From: Astropecten irregularis
Taxonomy: Eukaryota; Echinodermata; Asteroidea; Paxillosida; Astropectinidae
Reading direction: 5' to 3'
Assembly (NCBI GenBank): GCA_963971285.1
Contig: OZ020265.1
Coordinates: 2,554,001-2,618,000 of the forward strand
Length of the DNA: 64,000 nucleotides
Shown here: piece after piece, positions 9,751 through 21,362 of the stretch
Layout of the letters: the number at the start of each line of letters is the position of its first letter
How positions within the stretch are numbered: the stretch's first letter is position 1
Notes under the pieces: model-generated
Told to the model about the DNA's origin: nothing
Seen by the model: only the letters and a program-made list of their open reading frames with translations
Databases searched by the model: none
Translations under genes and position numbers: made by a program

Positions 9751-11618
9751 TGTCATGATTAATTGTAATTCAGTGTATTTTATTTTAGCTGTATTTCTTT
9801 TCCTTAGTGAGGTAGCAACTGTACCTTTAAGTTTGGTGTACTTAACCCAGTTCTTCCAGTAGTGAGCACTTATAGGTGTTTAACAATGGACCAGTAGTCC
9901 ATTCATCTATCTACGTGGTGCATGTAGAATCTTTAAGTAGGGCCATAGCTAGTCAAATTAGAAGTATTGTTGTGTACAGGTGTTAGCCAGTACAGGTATG
10001 TTAATTGTTCCTTAGCCAGGGTATACTTAAGCTTGGGCGTGCCCCAGGCCAGAGTGCTCTCCAGACACCAGAGGTGTAACACGTATGCTCTTCTGCCAGT
10101 TGCCATTGAGACTGCGTTTAGAAGCCATTTTCAGGCCTTGAGTGCCTTAGCTGTGTGCTAGCTGTGTGCTTGCTGTGTGCAAAATTTGCTGTGTGCAATT
10201 TGCTGTGTGCAAATTATTAGGTGATTTCTGTGTGTTAATCACCTCGCTGTGTGCGAACCGGCTTCGTGTTGCTGTGTGCAACGCAGTTGAATTCTGTGTG
10301 AATTCGAGCCATTTTGGGCTCCCCTCAGTGGAGAAGTTTGAAACCAGGCAACGGGCGGAGACGCAAGGTCAACCGAGACGAACCTAGCTGTAAGTTGAGA
10401 TTTGGATTGTGAATTTTGATTTATTAGAATGTACGTGATTTAAGACACGTCCATTATGACTTTGATATTGAATTCATGTTTGCTCAAACTGTATAATTAT
10501 TTGATGTAGAGCGACTCAAAGATGACTAAACTATGATTCACTGTTTGCATGAAATTGGACATTGTTGCACGAGATATGGGGTTTGCTATGATTGTTGATT
10601 TGTAAGATGACCTGATGTTTCATTATAACTTATAGATTGTCTATTCGAGAAACGTCCTCATGCAACATGTAATGATTGATTGATTGATTGAGAAACAATG
10701 TGTTTATTGAATGTAGTGTAATAACTGATAATTGACAAGATGTGCTAGAACTATTTAATAGGCTAAGCCTGCTGTTAGGATTGTGATTTTATTTGTTGGG
10801 GATATCTTATTTTAATGTTTAGATGGCCAACCATTTGGGGCAGAGAACTGTGTGGGTGCTGCCTTAGAGGACCAACCACTTTCGGTCGGCTCCATCCAGA
10901 GGACAGAGGCAGTCCAGGGGATACGATACACTTCGACGGGCTTACCCGACAGGCTATCCCAGAGATTCGAGAACATTTGTTCCAAGAACATTCCGAGGTT
11001 TGAAGCCCTAGCGGCTAAACCCAAACTGATTCATTACTTTACTTGAACTTGATTCAAGCGGCACTGAGTGTGCGAATCTTAATATTGCTTGTTTATGTAT
11101 TATGAATGTGTATATAATAGTGACTTAGCATTGACTTGAAATTCTGCGTATTTTCACATCAGCAACCTGAAGGTTTCAGGTTTCCTTTATTGTATTTTGG
11201 GGCGACCCAGTTGAATGTCGCACCCCGGTTTCAAGAGAGACCAATTCACATTTTGGTGAAATTCAAACTAAGTGCTTGAAAGTATCAATTTGGATACATA
11301 GTAATTTTCAGGATAAATCTGACCAAATTACTGAGTTGTGAACGATTTGATTAATTGCTTAAATACCGTGGGGTTTTAAAGGAATCACTATACTTGACCG
11401 AGTCAAATACTGTGTTCATGTAATTTGATATGATGGAATTAAGTTTTAAATAATTTGTGTTTTGATATGGCCTGACTGAGGTCCAAGCTGTGACTTTGAG
11501 TGAATGATAAAGTTGTAAATAATAATACCTTGAAACGGAAACTGTTTGTGACGTGTTTTATTATAAGGTGATGTCCTATGTCCGGCTTTGAGAGGCAAAA
11601 CTGCCAAGAGCCGTGACA
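9751..11618 (+). repeat. 3' LTR
   Basis: This LTR of 1,868 bp has TG...CA ends and nearly matches the 5' LTR. It lacks the 214-bp MITE and two short stretches present in the 5' LTR. It is followed by the target duplication cagtc. Confidence 0.95.
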
Positions 11619-12023
11619 CAGTCCATTTACACCGAATTCCCAAGTAAAGTTGCCTTTTTCGCACAAGTGAAATAACTATCGCACATAATTCCCAAACAAA
11701 TACCCAGAGCAAGTTGAATAGCAGATACAGGGGTACTGCAAATTAGAATATTGGATCGCAAGCAAAACTAGACGAATGATATAATATACTGAATACATTT
11801 TACTCTACAGTATAGGCAATACATTTCATATCGTAAAGATTATAGATAAAAGTACATACTGAACCAAATATTGTCATCATAAAGGAAATCATTATTGCGT
11901 GTTGTGATTATTTTGCAGTAGATAAGATAAACGAAATTGAGAGAATGTTAGATTGAGACATATCGTCACCTTAAAGGCAAATAAGTTTTTAAACATTGAC
12001 AAGTGAACAAAGAAACATTTAAT

Positions 12024-12096
12024 TGAACGGGACTCGAACCGGCGACCTCCGAATTACCGCACCGGCGCTCTTACTAACTGAGCTACCCAGTCCTAC
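12024..12096 (-). repeat. tRNA-like core of a dispersed repeat
   Basis: On the minus strand there is an A-box-like TAGCTCAGTTAGT and B box GGTTCGAGTCC, with an anticodon-loop position reading GGT. It has the same upstream ggtgttcc...caaacgaacaaag arm and tail ttctttgttcact as the other tRNA-like repeats. The counterpart is 49092-49164. A functional tRNA is unlikely because the acceptor stem does not pair. Confidence 0.65.
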
Positions 12097-12348
12097 CTTG
12101 GTGGTGTTCCTGAATAGTCTTTGTTCGTTTGGTAGTTAGAAGCCACAAAACTAACTCACGTACCGCTATACCTCAAGGATCATTTAAGATACGCGCAGCA
12201 TTATTAATGCTGAAACCTGAGAAACAGTACATTGGGGAACACTCAAATGTGATTGTTAAGTAGTTTATAAGCAGTTTGACGTGTGACTCATTTTGGCAGG
12301 GTTGATCCTATACGAAATTGTAAGCTAGTTGAAGTTATGGATGGATCC

Positions 12349-12502
12349 AGGGGCCGATTTCATTAACGCTTTTTAAACATTGCTAAAGCCTAAATCCATT
12401 GCTATACGGAAAATCGATCGTTACTTTGTGTAGCAATTTTCCGTTTAGCGATGGAGTTTGTGATTTAGCGATGCTCGCAAAACGTTTAGTGAAATCGGCC
12501 TC
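12349..12502. mobile_element. Palindromic MITE, GGCCGATTTCA ends
   Basis: This ~154-bp element is one long imperfect inverted repeat running from aggggccgatttca to tgaaatcggcct-type ends. It is present at the same place in copy B (49418-49571), so it predates the duplication. A relative with GGGGTCGATTTCAC ends lies at 18578-18731. Confidence 0.75.
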
Positions 12503-12677
12503 AGGTTGATATAGTACTCAATGGTTTCCTTGACCAGTCATTAATCACACATGGCTTTCGTAGTAAGAGTTCCTGTATTTCATCTTGGTCCGGCCGGAGT
12601 TGGTTTTATTCGGGGACGGTGGTGTGTCGCGCAAGACAACACCATCGCCCTTGACCATGTCAGGATTGTCGTAAGCA

Positions 12678-13449
12678 TTATGGAAACTGTGGTCTGTCAT
12701 CTGACCTCAATGCATATACTTCTGCGTACGATCTCTGTTCGTGTACCTTACTAATTGCAGTTAGTGTTGTCGATGTAGAAGGCCTGCTTTGGGGAACCAG
12801 ATGATTGTTGTGATTGGCTGTATTCTGATCACGTGGAGTAGATGGCTGATGGGGATTGGTTGGTTTGCTGTTACCAACCTGCTTTATTTCCATATGACTA
12901 TCCCCGTGCGGATTGGTCACTTCTCCCTGTTCATGTCCCGTGTTTGGAACGTGATTGGTCAACCCGACATTGGCGATCATTGCCGGCCGCATGGTGACGC
13001 AGCTGCGCATTGCGGCGTCGATCAGCCCTGCCGTGCTCATATTCCAAAGTATTGTCAGCCATACTGGAAGAAGTCAAGAAACCTGCTTCGAACCCTGTCG
13101 CCCTCAACGTCCCGTGACTGTCCTCTGTGTCATCCTTAGTCTCTGCTCGAGCCCTCATCGTGTCAACAAGCTCAAGAAGGATCATCTTGATATATCTTAC
13201 TTCCTTCTTGGACTTGTCGTAAAGGAACCAGAGCAGGAGACAAAGGAGGAGCATGAAAGCTCCCGCCCCCATGCAGGCGTACACGAGGGTCTCCTGATGA
13301 GCATTGTATCCAGGGTCTAGGGCTGGAGGCATATCAGCTCTCGAACCCTGTGAACATATACAAGGTACATGCAGCATCACTATCATCAGCAGAAACATCA
13401 CAGGGTGCAGCAAGGATCCCTGACTACCCATCATCTTCGTGCTAGACAT
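12678..13449 (-). pseudogene. Small single-pass membrane protein gene, copy A, frameshifted
   Basis: From ATG 13449 the minus strand encodes a likely signal peptide (hydrophobic HPVMFLLMIVMLHVPC, residues 17-30), an ectodomain of about 20 residues, a transmembrane segment (about 55-77, with LLLCLLLWFLY) and a polar tail beginning KSKKEVR. The frame opens further, to 13512, but the methionine at 13449 gives a proper signal peptide. Near 13030-13033 copy A has one extra base relative to copy B. This shifts the tail into a frame that stops at 12931, while the frame matching copy B resumes and ends at 12678. Without the shift the product would be about 256 aa. The tail is rich in N, H, P, S and T and is probably disordered. 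No protein family was recognised. Introns cannot be excluded, and a functional shorter isoform is possible. Confidence 0.55.
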
Positions 13450-13871
13450 ATTACAACAGATATTCAGTTTTTGTTTAAGATACATGTAAGTCAGTGGTTT
13501 AGAAAATATCACATGTGTGTCGAAATCCTCTCAATGACTTTTAGCACTATCCGCAAAGCAGGACCTGTATGTATCATGTATCATTTTGCGTTGTCTTTAG
13601 AGAAAACACAAAGATAACACAAAGTATGTTCACGAGATTTCTACGCGGAGCAACTGCTCAATCAATCATGATGAGTTTTATATTGTCCAAAGTCTAATGG
13701 GCTATTAAGGAGGTGAGGTCGAAGGGGCTCTGCTGGAGGTCCGTTCATCAGTTACAGCATGGAGATAGAAACCCCAAGTCAGAGATTATCAACATCCTTC
13801 CTGAAATGAAAGTGGGGAAAAGGAGAATCGATGAATATTGTATACCTAACACCAAACAACAGCAAACTAAA

Positions 13872-13927
13872 CACCCCCCCCAAAAAAAAAAAAAAAAACA
13901 AACAAACAAACAAACAGAAAAAAAAAC
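13872..13927. repeat. Low-complexity C/A tract
   Basis: A C run, a long A run and a short (CAAA)n microsatellite lie in the interval between the membrane-protein gene and the inverted-repeat pair. Confidence 0.9.
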
Positions 13928-13929
13928 AA

Positions 13930-14250
13930 TTATAATAGATATAACCGAGGATGGGTACTGAGGGAGACTTTACCATAGGGTCGCGCACAAACTTTACTTA
14001 CCTATTACTTAACATCCTCCAACCAATTAACTTGAATTTGACATAATGTTCATATTGAGAGCATTCTCTGTCTCTTCTATTAATACGGACGGTGAAAATA
14101 TGTCTTTAAAAGGTGGCTGATACCTTAAGGACATATCAGAATGTCTCTCTAAGTACCGATGTCTCCCAAATTTTCACTTTCAGATGTTAACGTGTCTTCC
14201 TATTACCATATTTGTATTTATATATAGAAAGAAACAAATCAGAAAAAAAC
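13930..14250. repeat. Inverted-repeat pair, left arm
   Basis: This arm matches the reverse complement of 21262-21345 plus 22621-22812, sharing features such as gagggagacttt, aactt...catcctcc and gagagcattctctgtct. Repeated GGGAGAC/GTCTCCC-type motifs mark both arms. It is either one large inverted-repeat element or two opposite copies of one repeat family. From 14251 to about 14930 nothing recognisable was seen. Confidence 0.65.
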
Positions 14251-15172
14251 GTTGGCCACGGATCCACCTTTTACTTTTTATGGAAATTATAATTGACAAT
14301 ACCCCTTCAGTGAATGAATTTTTTTAATAAAAACTCGCGATTTGTTTCACAATAATACCAGGACAGTCCGATGGTAATGTTTGGATAAGAAAGATGCTTA
14401 GCTTTGAAGTAACTGTGAGGGGGAGTTCAAGAATATTTATTGCCATGATGAGGTACCGTAGTTTTACACTTTCATTTTAAACTTATCGAAGATAGTGCAT
14501 AACTGGCTGTGCTCAAAGCACTCTTGGAAACACAGAGTTGCTAGGGCTGGCGCTGAGTGCATTAAACATATGGACATGAAAATTTAACTCTGAATAAGTA
14601 CTCAACTTTACATCGCTGGAACAAGTGACTCGACAGTAACATTCCATGGACCGCTGTGCAGCATCGTCATGTATAACGACTCAAAGCAAGGCTTTATTTT
14701 AGAAAAAAAGACAACTTAAGTTATACGTGTACGCGAATCGACGCGAGTGGTAAAACTTTTCAAACTAAACATACCCACTGTTTCTGGAAAGTTTTCAGAA
14801 ACTTGACAGAAACCGTCCAGAATTCCTAACCAAATAACGCAAAATTCACAGGCAAACCAAACATATTTCTGTAATATCTGTTTAATTTATTACATACTGA
14901 AAACTATGGGGGGTTTGGGGGAAACGTCAGGAAGAGATAGCACCTTTATATCCCGGTAGCAGCACCTTCTGGTGGACGGGGGACACTGGTTCTCATCTGA
15001 CATCCCTACTCTCACGGCTGGCTCCAAGTAGCTGTCTATGGCAGCGGCCACCCCTTGGTAAACCGCTCTGTTAGCGAGCTAAACGTTGTGCGGGGCTGGT
15101 ACGTCTTGACTTACCAGTATGCTTGGAGAGGAGACGGGCGCCGCCAAGCTTATCTAAGCCAAATGAAAGGAC

Positions 15173-16311
15173 ATGAGGAATGCAAAACAGAAATCCATGC
15201 CAGATCGGCCGAGGCCCGGACAAACAACGGTCGCGCGTCCCACTGACCCCCAGGGTGGGCGTGTTAAGCGGGCTACTGGAGGAAAACCTAATCCTACCAT
15301 CAAACTCCAAGCAGAGGACACTATAGTAGGAACATGGAATATCCGTACCCTACATGCGTGCGGTAAACTGAAAGAACTTACCCGTGAACTATCAAGATAT
15401 AGGTGGGATGTAATCGGATTGGCTGAAGTCCGTTGGACCGGATTTGGGGAGACGACCACCGATGAGGGTCACAAGCTGTGGTTCTCCGACGACGACAAGC
15501 AACATAAGTACGGCGTCGCTTTCCTTGTCAGGAAATAAATTTCGTCCTGTGTCATCAGTTGCACCCCCATCTCCAACAGAATGATCTCCATCAGGATTGC
15601 GGCTAGGCCGCTCAACATCACCATCATGCAGGTCTACGCTCCCACCTCGGATCACGATGACGAGGAGGTTGAAGCGATTTACCATGAACTACAAGAGGCA
15701 CTTAGCAAGGTCTCAAAAAAGAAAGACTGCATCATCGTTCAGGGGGACTGGAATGCGAAGGTCGGCTCCGATGCCTACCAGAGCTGGGCAGGAACTGCAG
15801 GAAAGTTTGGCATTGGTGAAACCAACGACCGAGGGACGCGACTCCTTGAGTTCGCGAAGAAACATCGACTGACCATCGCCAACACCCTTCATCCTCACAA
15901 ACTCTCTCGCACAACCACATGGCACTCCCCTGGCGGTAGAAACCACAACCAGATTGACTTCATTCTAACCCCCAACGCTTCCAGTCCAGTATCAATAAAG
16001 CAAACACAAGAAGCTTTCCCGGAGCAGACGTTGGCAGCGACCATGACTTGGTCATTACGACTATCAAGTTGAAGCTGAAAGCAAACCGACAACGCAGGAG
16101 CCCCCGCATCCGCTTCGACCTCGATAAACTTAATGACCCTGATGTAGCCACAGCTTTTCAGGCCCAGGTCGGAGGCAGATTTGCGGTGCTCAACACCATC
16201 GACAGGGACCTAGACACGCTTGCCAATGACATAAAATACGTCTTGATCACAGCAGCAGAAGAAACCCTTGGCAGGCAAAGGAAGAAGTTGAAACCCCGGG
16301 TCATACATTAG
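15173..16311 (+). pseudogene. LINE endonuclease domain, broken
   Basis: Frame 2 encodes GTWNIRTLHACGKL and AEVRWTGFGE up to a stop at 15536. The same frame resumes from 15581 with QVYAPTSDHDDEE, GDWNAKVG and NQIDFIL. A one-base shift between about 15990 and 16021 then moves it to frame 1, where GSDHDLVITT carries the catalytic His/Asp motif. A further stop is at 16309. These are the standard APE-like endonuclease motifs in the right order. The domain would nick the target DNA for target-primed reverse transcription. Confidence 0.85.
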
Positions 16312-16359
16312 GTTCTTGCGCTCTGTGACGAAAGAAGAGCCCTGAAGGCAGAGCGGCAT

Positions 16360-18192
16360 ATGAACGAGGAGGCTCTAAAGAAATATCAAATGAAGAACAG
16401 AGAAGTAAGGAAGAAAATGAAGCAGGCCAGAGAAGACTGGATATATGACCAATGTAACATCATCGACAGAGACATGTGCCTTGGAAGCAGCAAACGAGCA
16501 TACGACACACTCAAAGCCTTGACCAGAACTCACCAGTCAAGAATAAATGCAATTGAGAGCAAAGACGGCCAGCTCCTGACAGACGGCCAGCAGGTCCTCG
16601 CAAGGTAGACGGAGTACTGTGATGGCCTGAACAACTATGAGCTGCATCCTGACCACACCATCCTGCAGGACACGCCGATCCCCTCCATCCCCGACCAAGA
16701 CGACAGCCCACCTGTTCTCAAAGAAGAGGTCGAGGAAGCAATACGGTCTATGAAATCAGGAAAATCCACAGGTGTAGACAACATCCCCGCTGAGCTACTG
16801 AAGCATGGTGGCGAGGGGGTAGTGACAGCCCTCACAGCACTCTGCCAGAAAATCTGGGACCAATCGAAGTGGCCCGCGGAGTGGACCAAATCGCTAGTCA
16901 TCCCCCTGCCCAAGAAAGGGAACCTTCGCCAGTGTCAGAACGACAGGACCATCGGCCTGATTAGCCATCCCAGCAAGGTCATGCTCAAAGTGATCCTCAA
17001 CAGGCTGAAGTCCAAGGCAGAAGAACTTCTTGCCGAAGAACAGGCGGGCTCCAGACCAGGTAGGAGCACCACAGAGCAGATTTTCAACTGCCGTATCATT
17101 ATAGAAAAACACCTACAGCACCAGAGGCACCTTTACCACAACTTCATCGACTTCAAGAAGGCATTCGACCGGGTGTGGCACGACGGTTTATGGACCGTGC
17201 TAAGAGGCTTTGGGATCGATGAGGGACTGGTACGGGTCATCCAGGCACTGTACGGGGATACAAGTAGTGCAGTACTCCTCAACAATATCATCGGCACTCC
17301 TTTCCGTACGACTGTCGGCGTGAGACAAGGCTGCCTTCTCTCCCCAACACTTTTCAATCTGTTCCTAGAGAGAATCATGATTGAAACTCTCCAAGACCAC
17401 CACAGTTCCACCTCAATCGGCGGCAGACCTCTTTCCAATCTTAGGTTTGCCGACGACATTGATTTAATGGCTGGCAGCCAATACGAACTACATTCCCTAA
17501 CTAACAGATTGGTCGACCGAGCAGGAGCCTACGGCATGGAGATCAGCACAGACAAGTCCAAAGTCATGTCAAACAGCGCTACTAACATCGATGTCAGCAT
17601 CACCATGAACGGGAAACAGCTGGAGGAAGAACACATGTTTTTTTTAACAGGTATTTAACCTGGGTGCCTTAATTACCAACGATGGCACTTCCTCTGCCGA
17701 AATCCTTGTTAGGATCGCCACAGCATCAGCAGCAATGGCCAGACTTTCCCCTGTGTGGAAGAGCAACATGAGCTTTGCTTCCAAATACAAGCTCTATAGA
17801 TCCCTGGTTGTCTCCTCACTTCTCTATGGCTGCGAGACCTGGACACTTCATGCCGAGACTGAGAGACGCATCCAGGCTTTCGAGGTCAGATGCCTACGAA
17901 GACTTCTGCGCATCTCATACACAGAACATAAAACAAACAACACGTGCGAAGTACAATCAACTCCATGGTAGGCCCACAGGAGCCTCTGCTTGCAACAGTG
18001 AAGAGGAGGAAGCTGGTGTGGTTTGGACATGTCACCCGTCACAACTGCCTGGCCATGACCATCCTCCAAGGCACCCTGGAAGGCAGTCGCAGAAGAGGAC
18101 ACCAACGTAAGACCTGGTCTGACAACATCAAAGACTCGACGTCCCTCTCCACGCCGGATCTCCTTCGGTCAGCCGCCAGCAGAGACATATAG
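16360..18192 (+). pseudogene. LINE reverse transcriptase and carboxyl domain, broken
   Basis: Frame 1 at 16360-16608 is a charged linker. After a TAG at 16606, 16750-17658 encodes the RT: GKSTGVDNIPAELLK, LPKKGN, DFKKAFDRVWH, VRQGCLLSPTLFNLF and the catalytic FADD at 17446-17457. An eight-T run at about 17639 disrupts the frame. The rest continues in frame 2 at 17735-17971 (SLLYGCETWTLH) and frame 1 at 17944-18192 (RKLVWFGHVTRH, RGHQRKTWSD). All parts are in order, so this is one element with several frameshifts and stops. Confidence 0.88.
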
Positions 18193-18577
18193 AAAGGAAT
18201 AACTGTTGCAGCATCCCTCAAACCCCCCCCCCCCCCCCCCCCCGACGACCACCCCGGTCATGGGATGAGTGAGTGAGTGAAAACAATGATATATGATTTT
18301 AAAAGAATTGAAATCATTGAAGTTGATCTTTAAGAAACATCGGTTGCTCCCCCCCCCCAGGTTTTCACTGTTTTGTATAAAAAAAAAATGATTTTCTGCA
18401 CAAACGTATATGGAAGTACGACCCAGCTACAAGATCAGCCCCAGGTCTGAGGACGTATCCTGGACTACATCTAGTGACAGATACCGCGGTCGATCATTTT
18501 AAAATGCTCTAATTTTCTACAAATCACATGTTGCGGCGACAATGTAATGCGACCGTGGACCTGGAGGGTTTTCCTTC

Positions 18578-18731
18578 AGGGGTCGATTTCACGAAGCCCT
18601 GCAATCGATCGACGATCGTAGTTACGAATGAAAACCCATCGAAGGGGGCCTATATCCCACGTAGGGTTTCAATACATCAAAAGTCCTACGATTGATAGTT
18701 AGTTACGAAGAGTTTGGTGAAATCGACCCCT
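18578..18731. mobile_element. Palindromic MITE, GGGGTCGATTTCAC ends
   Basis: This 154-bp element has near-perfect terminal inverted repeats (AGGGGTCGATTTCAC), continuing as an imperfect inverted repeat inward with TCGTAGTTACGA-like motifs. It resembles the element at 12349. The target duplication is not clear. Confidence 0.75.
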
Positions 18732-20239
18732 GGTCTATGAGTGCAGACCAGTAAATAGGTCCAAGTCATTTCGCGGAGCTCGTTATTTTGTTTACCCTAT
18801 TTTTTGGTTTATTTGCTGGGCCATACATGGGAAGTCTTGTAAAGAAAATTGACGGAACCCGGTCACCAGAGTTTGGACTTTCCACTTTGAGCTGTTTGGA
18901 CTGAAATCAGTATCTGAAGTCGCTCTACTTTGGCCTTTGGGAAAGGGGTACATTTCTGTTTAGTCTGGCACAAGTCAACATGGCAGTTTTCAGCTTAAGT
19001 TTTTGAGAAACTTCAAAGTATTTTAATATATATTTTTTTTAATTGGCCATTTAGCAAGGGAGCCTATGAGAAATTATTTACTGGTCTGTACCACTGCGAT
19101 ATACTGCCACAGGATATTCTACCAGCACGTCATCAAAGCGCCCTCTGTCAATGCCATGTGCAAAATGGATATTCATGTTGATGTGCGGGCGGCACCTGAC
19201 CGATCCATTCCTCCAATTACGGATGTGCCCAAAAGGGTTGGTCCACCTTTCACAATACATAACAACTTAAATATAACAAGGTTGTATAGTCAAAACAGCA
19301 ATCTATTCCTAAATGTGAAATAAGGGATTTTATTATACTCAAAACAGTCCATTGTTCGTTTATCTCAATTTGAAGAATGTTGCATCTTTTTTGACAACTA
19401 TAGCAAAAAAGTAAATTTTCCCTAAATTTTGTGACCGTCAGCCCTGCACTACTTAAGGTAAGGCTTACTAAGTAAATGACTTTTTTTTCACAGTAAAGAT
19501 GATGCATATTTTCGATCGCTCATATATTTGCAGTATTTGATCCTGTAGAGGAGATCACGTTCTTTCATTTCATTTGATGTATAACTTGATAATAAATGGT
19601 GATTTCTAAGGGCACAAACGCGGTTGTAATTATACCCCTGAGACATGTTTTAAAAACCCTCCAAAAGAAGTAAAAAGTACCCCTTTTTGCAGAAAATTTC
19701 AAATTTCTATCTCAAACTGTACACAGAAAGAGAGTATTTTCAGATAATTTTCGTCTCAGCCCGCAAAAGCTCCCGCAAAGGTTCCAATATCTTACGTCAA
19801 GAAATCACACAGATTTGTCCGCTTCCCCCATTGAATACATTAAGATAATCTGAATTTTGGGGAGCTTGCGGTTTGAGCATATCGAGAGATTTTTTTTTTA
19901 AGACTCCCTTTCTGTGTTCAGTGTGAGATAAACATTTTTATTTTCTCATGTCAAGTAATTTAAGGATCATAGTTCTAACAAATAAAACGAGGTTTGTTGA
20001 GTGTTGAACATCCTCTTTAAACCATCGTTTGTACGTCAGGTGATGTGACCCAACTCCCCAAAAAACTAAAAGTTAAAATAAACCCACGCCCTCGGAAATA
20101 AGAGGACGACCAAAGTCAAACGTAAGCACGCTTCACAAGAAAGAATACGTTGAGATAAATTTTATTAAATATTATTAAAGGAACATCTCAAAATACAGTC
20201 ACTCAAAAACAACGGGTTACGAAAAGTTACAAAATTCAG
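18732..20239. other. No recognised feature
   Basis: AT-rich sequence without convincing genes. Short inverted matches around 19715-19755 and 19880-19930 (sharing acacagaaag) hint at a decayed fold-back repeat. Small open frames here have no domain features. Confidence 0.5.
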
Positions 20240-20915
20240 TGGGGCGAGCAGCTAATAAATCAGAACTACCTTAGTCCCTTGAGAAAAGTTCAGCCGTCAA
20301 CGCTTGTCCAAGGAAGACGGTGTACGCACACGCGAAAATGAAGTCCCGGATGAATTAAGGGCGGCGGCCGATGCAAACTCATCAGCGCGTCAGCCTAAAT
20401 TCCGGGGGTCGTACCGTCGTCGTGTCCTCACGACCGGTACCAGAGACACAGTTGCCCAAGTCACGGGCAGGCTGTGCCGTAAAGTTCGTCGCTCCCGAGA
20501 AGTTTCAGCTTCGCTCGTCGGCTGGCAAACTCCCGGTGAAGAACCACTAGTTTTCTGCAGCGACGTATTTACTGAAGGGTTCACGGATACATCCTTGCAG
20601 GAACGGCAGGCCTCACACACCGGTCAGGGTGTTAACGAAAAGTTCAACGTAACAAAACTGCCGTCCCCAAGGAGGGCATCACAGAGACGAATCTCCACCC
20701 ACGCAGCTCTGCAGACCTCTGTCCGGAACTGAAGAAAAACGCAAGAGTGAGGGCCGAGGATGACGAAGTCCCCTGTTTATATACGGCGAGTCCAGAGTTC
20801 TGCGAATTCCAACGCTCAGTTCATGGTTTGTTTATCCGAGGTTGGAGAAGAAAACAAATCAGACCATTAACATTGCAGTGACTGCTCGCCCGTATAATAC
20901 ATTGTGCTCGCCCCA
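20240..20915 (-). mobile_element. Candidate solo LTR or TIR element
   Basis: A 676-bp GC-richer block has perfect 11-bp inverted ends (TGGGGCGAGCA at 20240-20250 and its complement at 20905-20915). On the minus strand it has TG...CA ends and a TATA box (about 20776-20784, minus TATATAAAC), as expected for an LTR promoter. No direct target duplication is visible. A 142-aa plus-strand frame (20304-20732) lies wholly inside it and is probably incidental. A small TIR transposon is the alternative. Confidence 0.4.
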
Positions 20916-21362
20916 AATTAAAGGTATACACAGGGTAGTAACTCTTAATAAAAGAAATACCTCAACACAGTAAATTCTTAAGGTTCTGTAATTAGCACAG
21001 GCTAAAATAAAAGTCATTGCACCTTACAGTTGATACTTTCTAAGCTTTTGGCATTTGGTTTCATTCTGGTGTAGGGTCGTTCATGATGCATAAAAATGTT
21101 CATTTTTATTGTTTTGCTTTTCTGTTGCTGTTGCTGAGCGTGTTCAATGGTTTTGGTGTTCTTTGTTCTAACCTTCTGCTTTGCTTACCGGATTTCTTTT
21201 GCCACTTGACACTGCCTTGAAAAAAATCGTGTTTCTTGCGTTTTCTTCTGGAAATGGGGATTATCCAAACCCATATAATTACAAATGTGGTCTCAGGGAG
21301 ACACGTTAGCATCTGAAAGTGGACATTAGGGAGACATCGGGACTTAGGGAGACTTTTCGATG

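Larger units (their letters stand above)
2761..11618 (+). mobile_element. Ty3/gypsy-class LTR retrotransposon, Gmr1-like domain order
   Basis: A full element of 8,858 bp is bounded by direct LTRs that begin TGTCATGATT and end CCGTGACA. A 5-bp target duplication cagtc lies at 2756-2760 and 11619-11623. A tRNA-Pro-type primer site (4872-4889) and a purine tract (9736-9750) are in the expected places. The coding part runs Gag, zinc knuckle, protease, integrase, reverse transcriptase, RNase H. Integrase before RT is the Ty1/copia-type order, known within Ty3/gypsy relatives from the Gmr1-like group. The LTRs differ by about eight substitutions outside indels (counted by eye), so insertion was recent. 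One in-frame stop near the Gag amino end probably disables this copy. The uninterrupted target site is present at 48711-48730. Confidence 0.95.
11619..13213. repeat. Segmental duplication copy A, right part
   Basis: This matches 48721-50282 (copy B) at a few per cent divergence by eye. Copy B lacks about 27 bp around 11742. It contains a tRNA-like repeat, a palindromic MITE and most of a membrane-protein gene. The homology to copy B ends at about 13213, inside the coding sequence, where copy B runs into the Penelope-like element. Confidence 0.88.
14960..18279 (+). mobile_element. RTE-type LINE, decayed
   Basis: A non-LTR retrotransposon of about 3.3 kb carries an apurinic-type endonuclease followed by a reverse transcriptase in three alternating frames. 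It ends with a poly-C stretch and a (GAGT)n tail (to 18279), a microsatellite end common in RTE-type elements. The 5' boundary is approximate, near the sequence gcagcggccacccctt (15042). Endonuclease motifs such as TWNIRTL and the carboxyl LLYGCETW and RGHQRKTW motifs are typical of RTE/CFDP2-like sequences. It cannot move by itself because of multiple frame breaks. Confidence 0.85.

Noticed and set aside
12789-13320. Plus-strand open frames opposite the membrane-protein gene
   Set aside because: They are shadows of the minus-strand coding sequence. Only the minus frame gives a signal peptide and membrane segment and stays open in the paralogue.
20304-20732. 142-aa open frame as a host gene
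   Set aside because: It lies entirely inside an inverted-end, LTR-like GC-rich block, antisense to the likely promoter, and has no recognisable domain.
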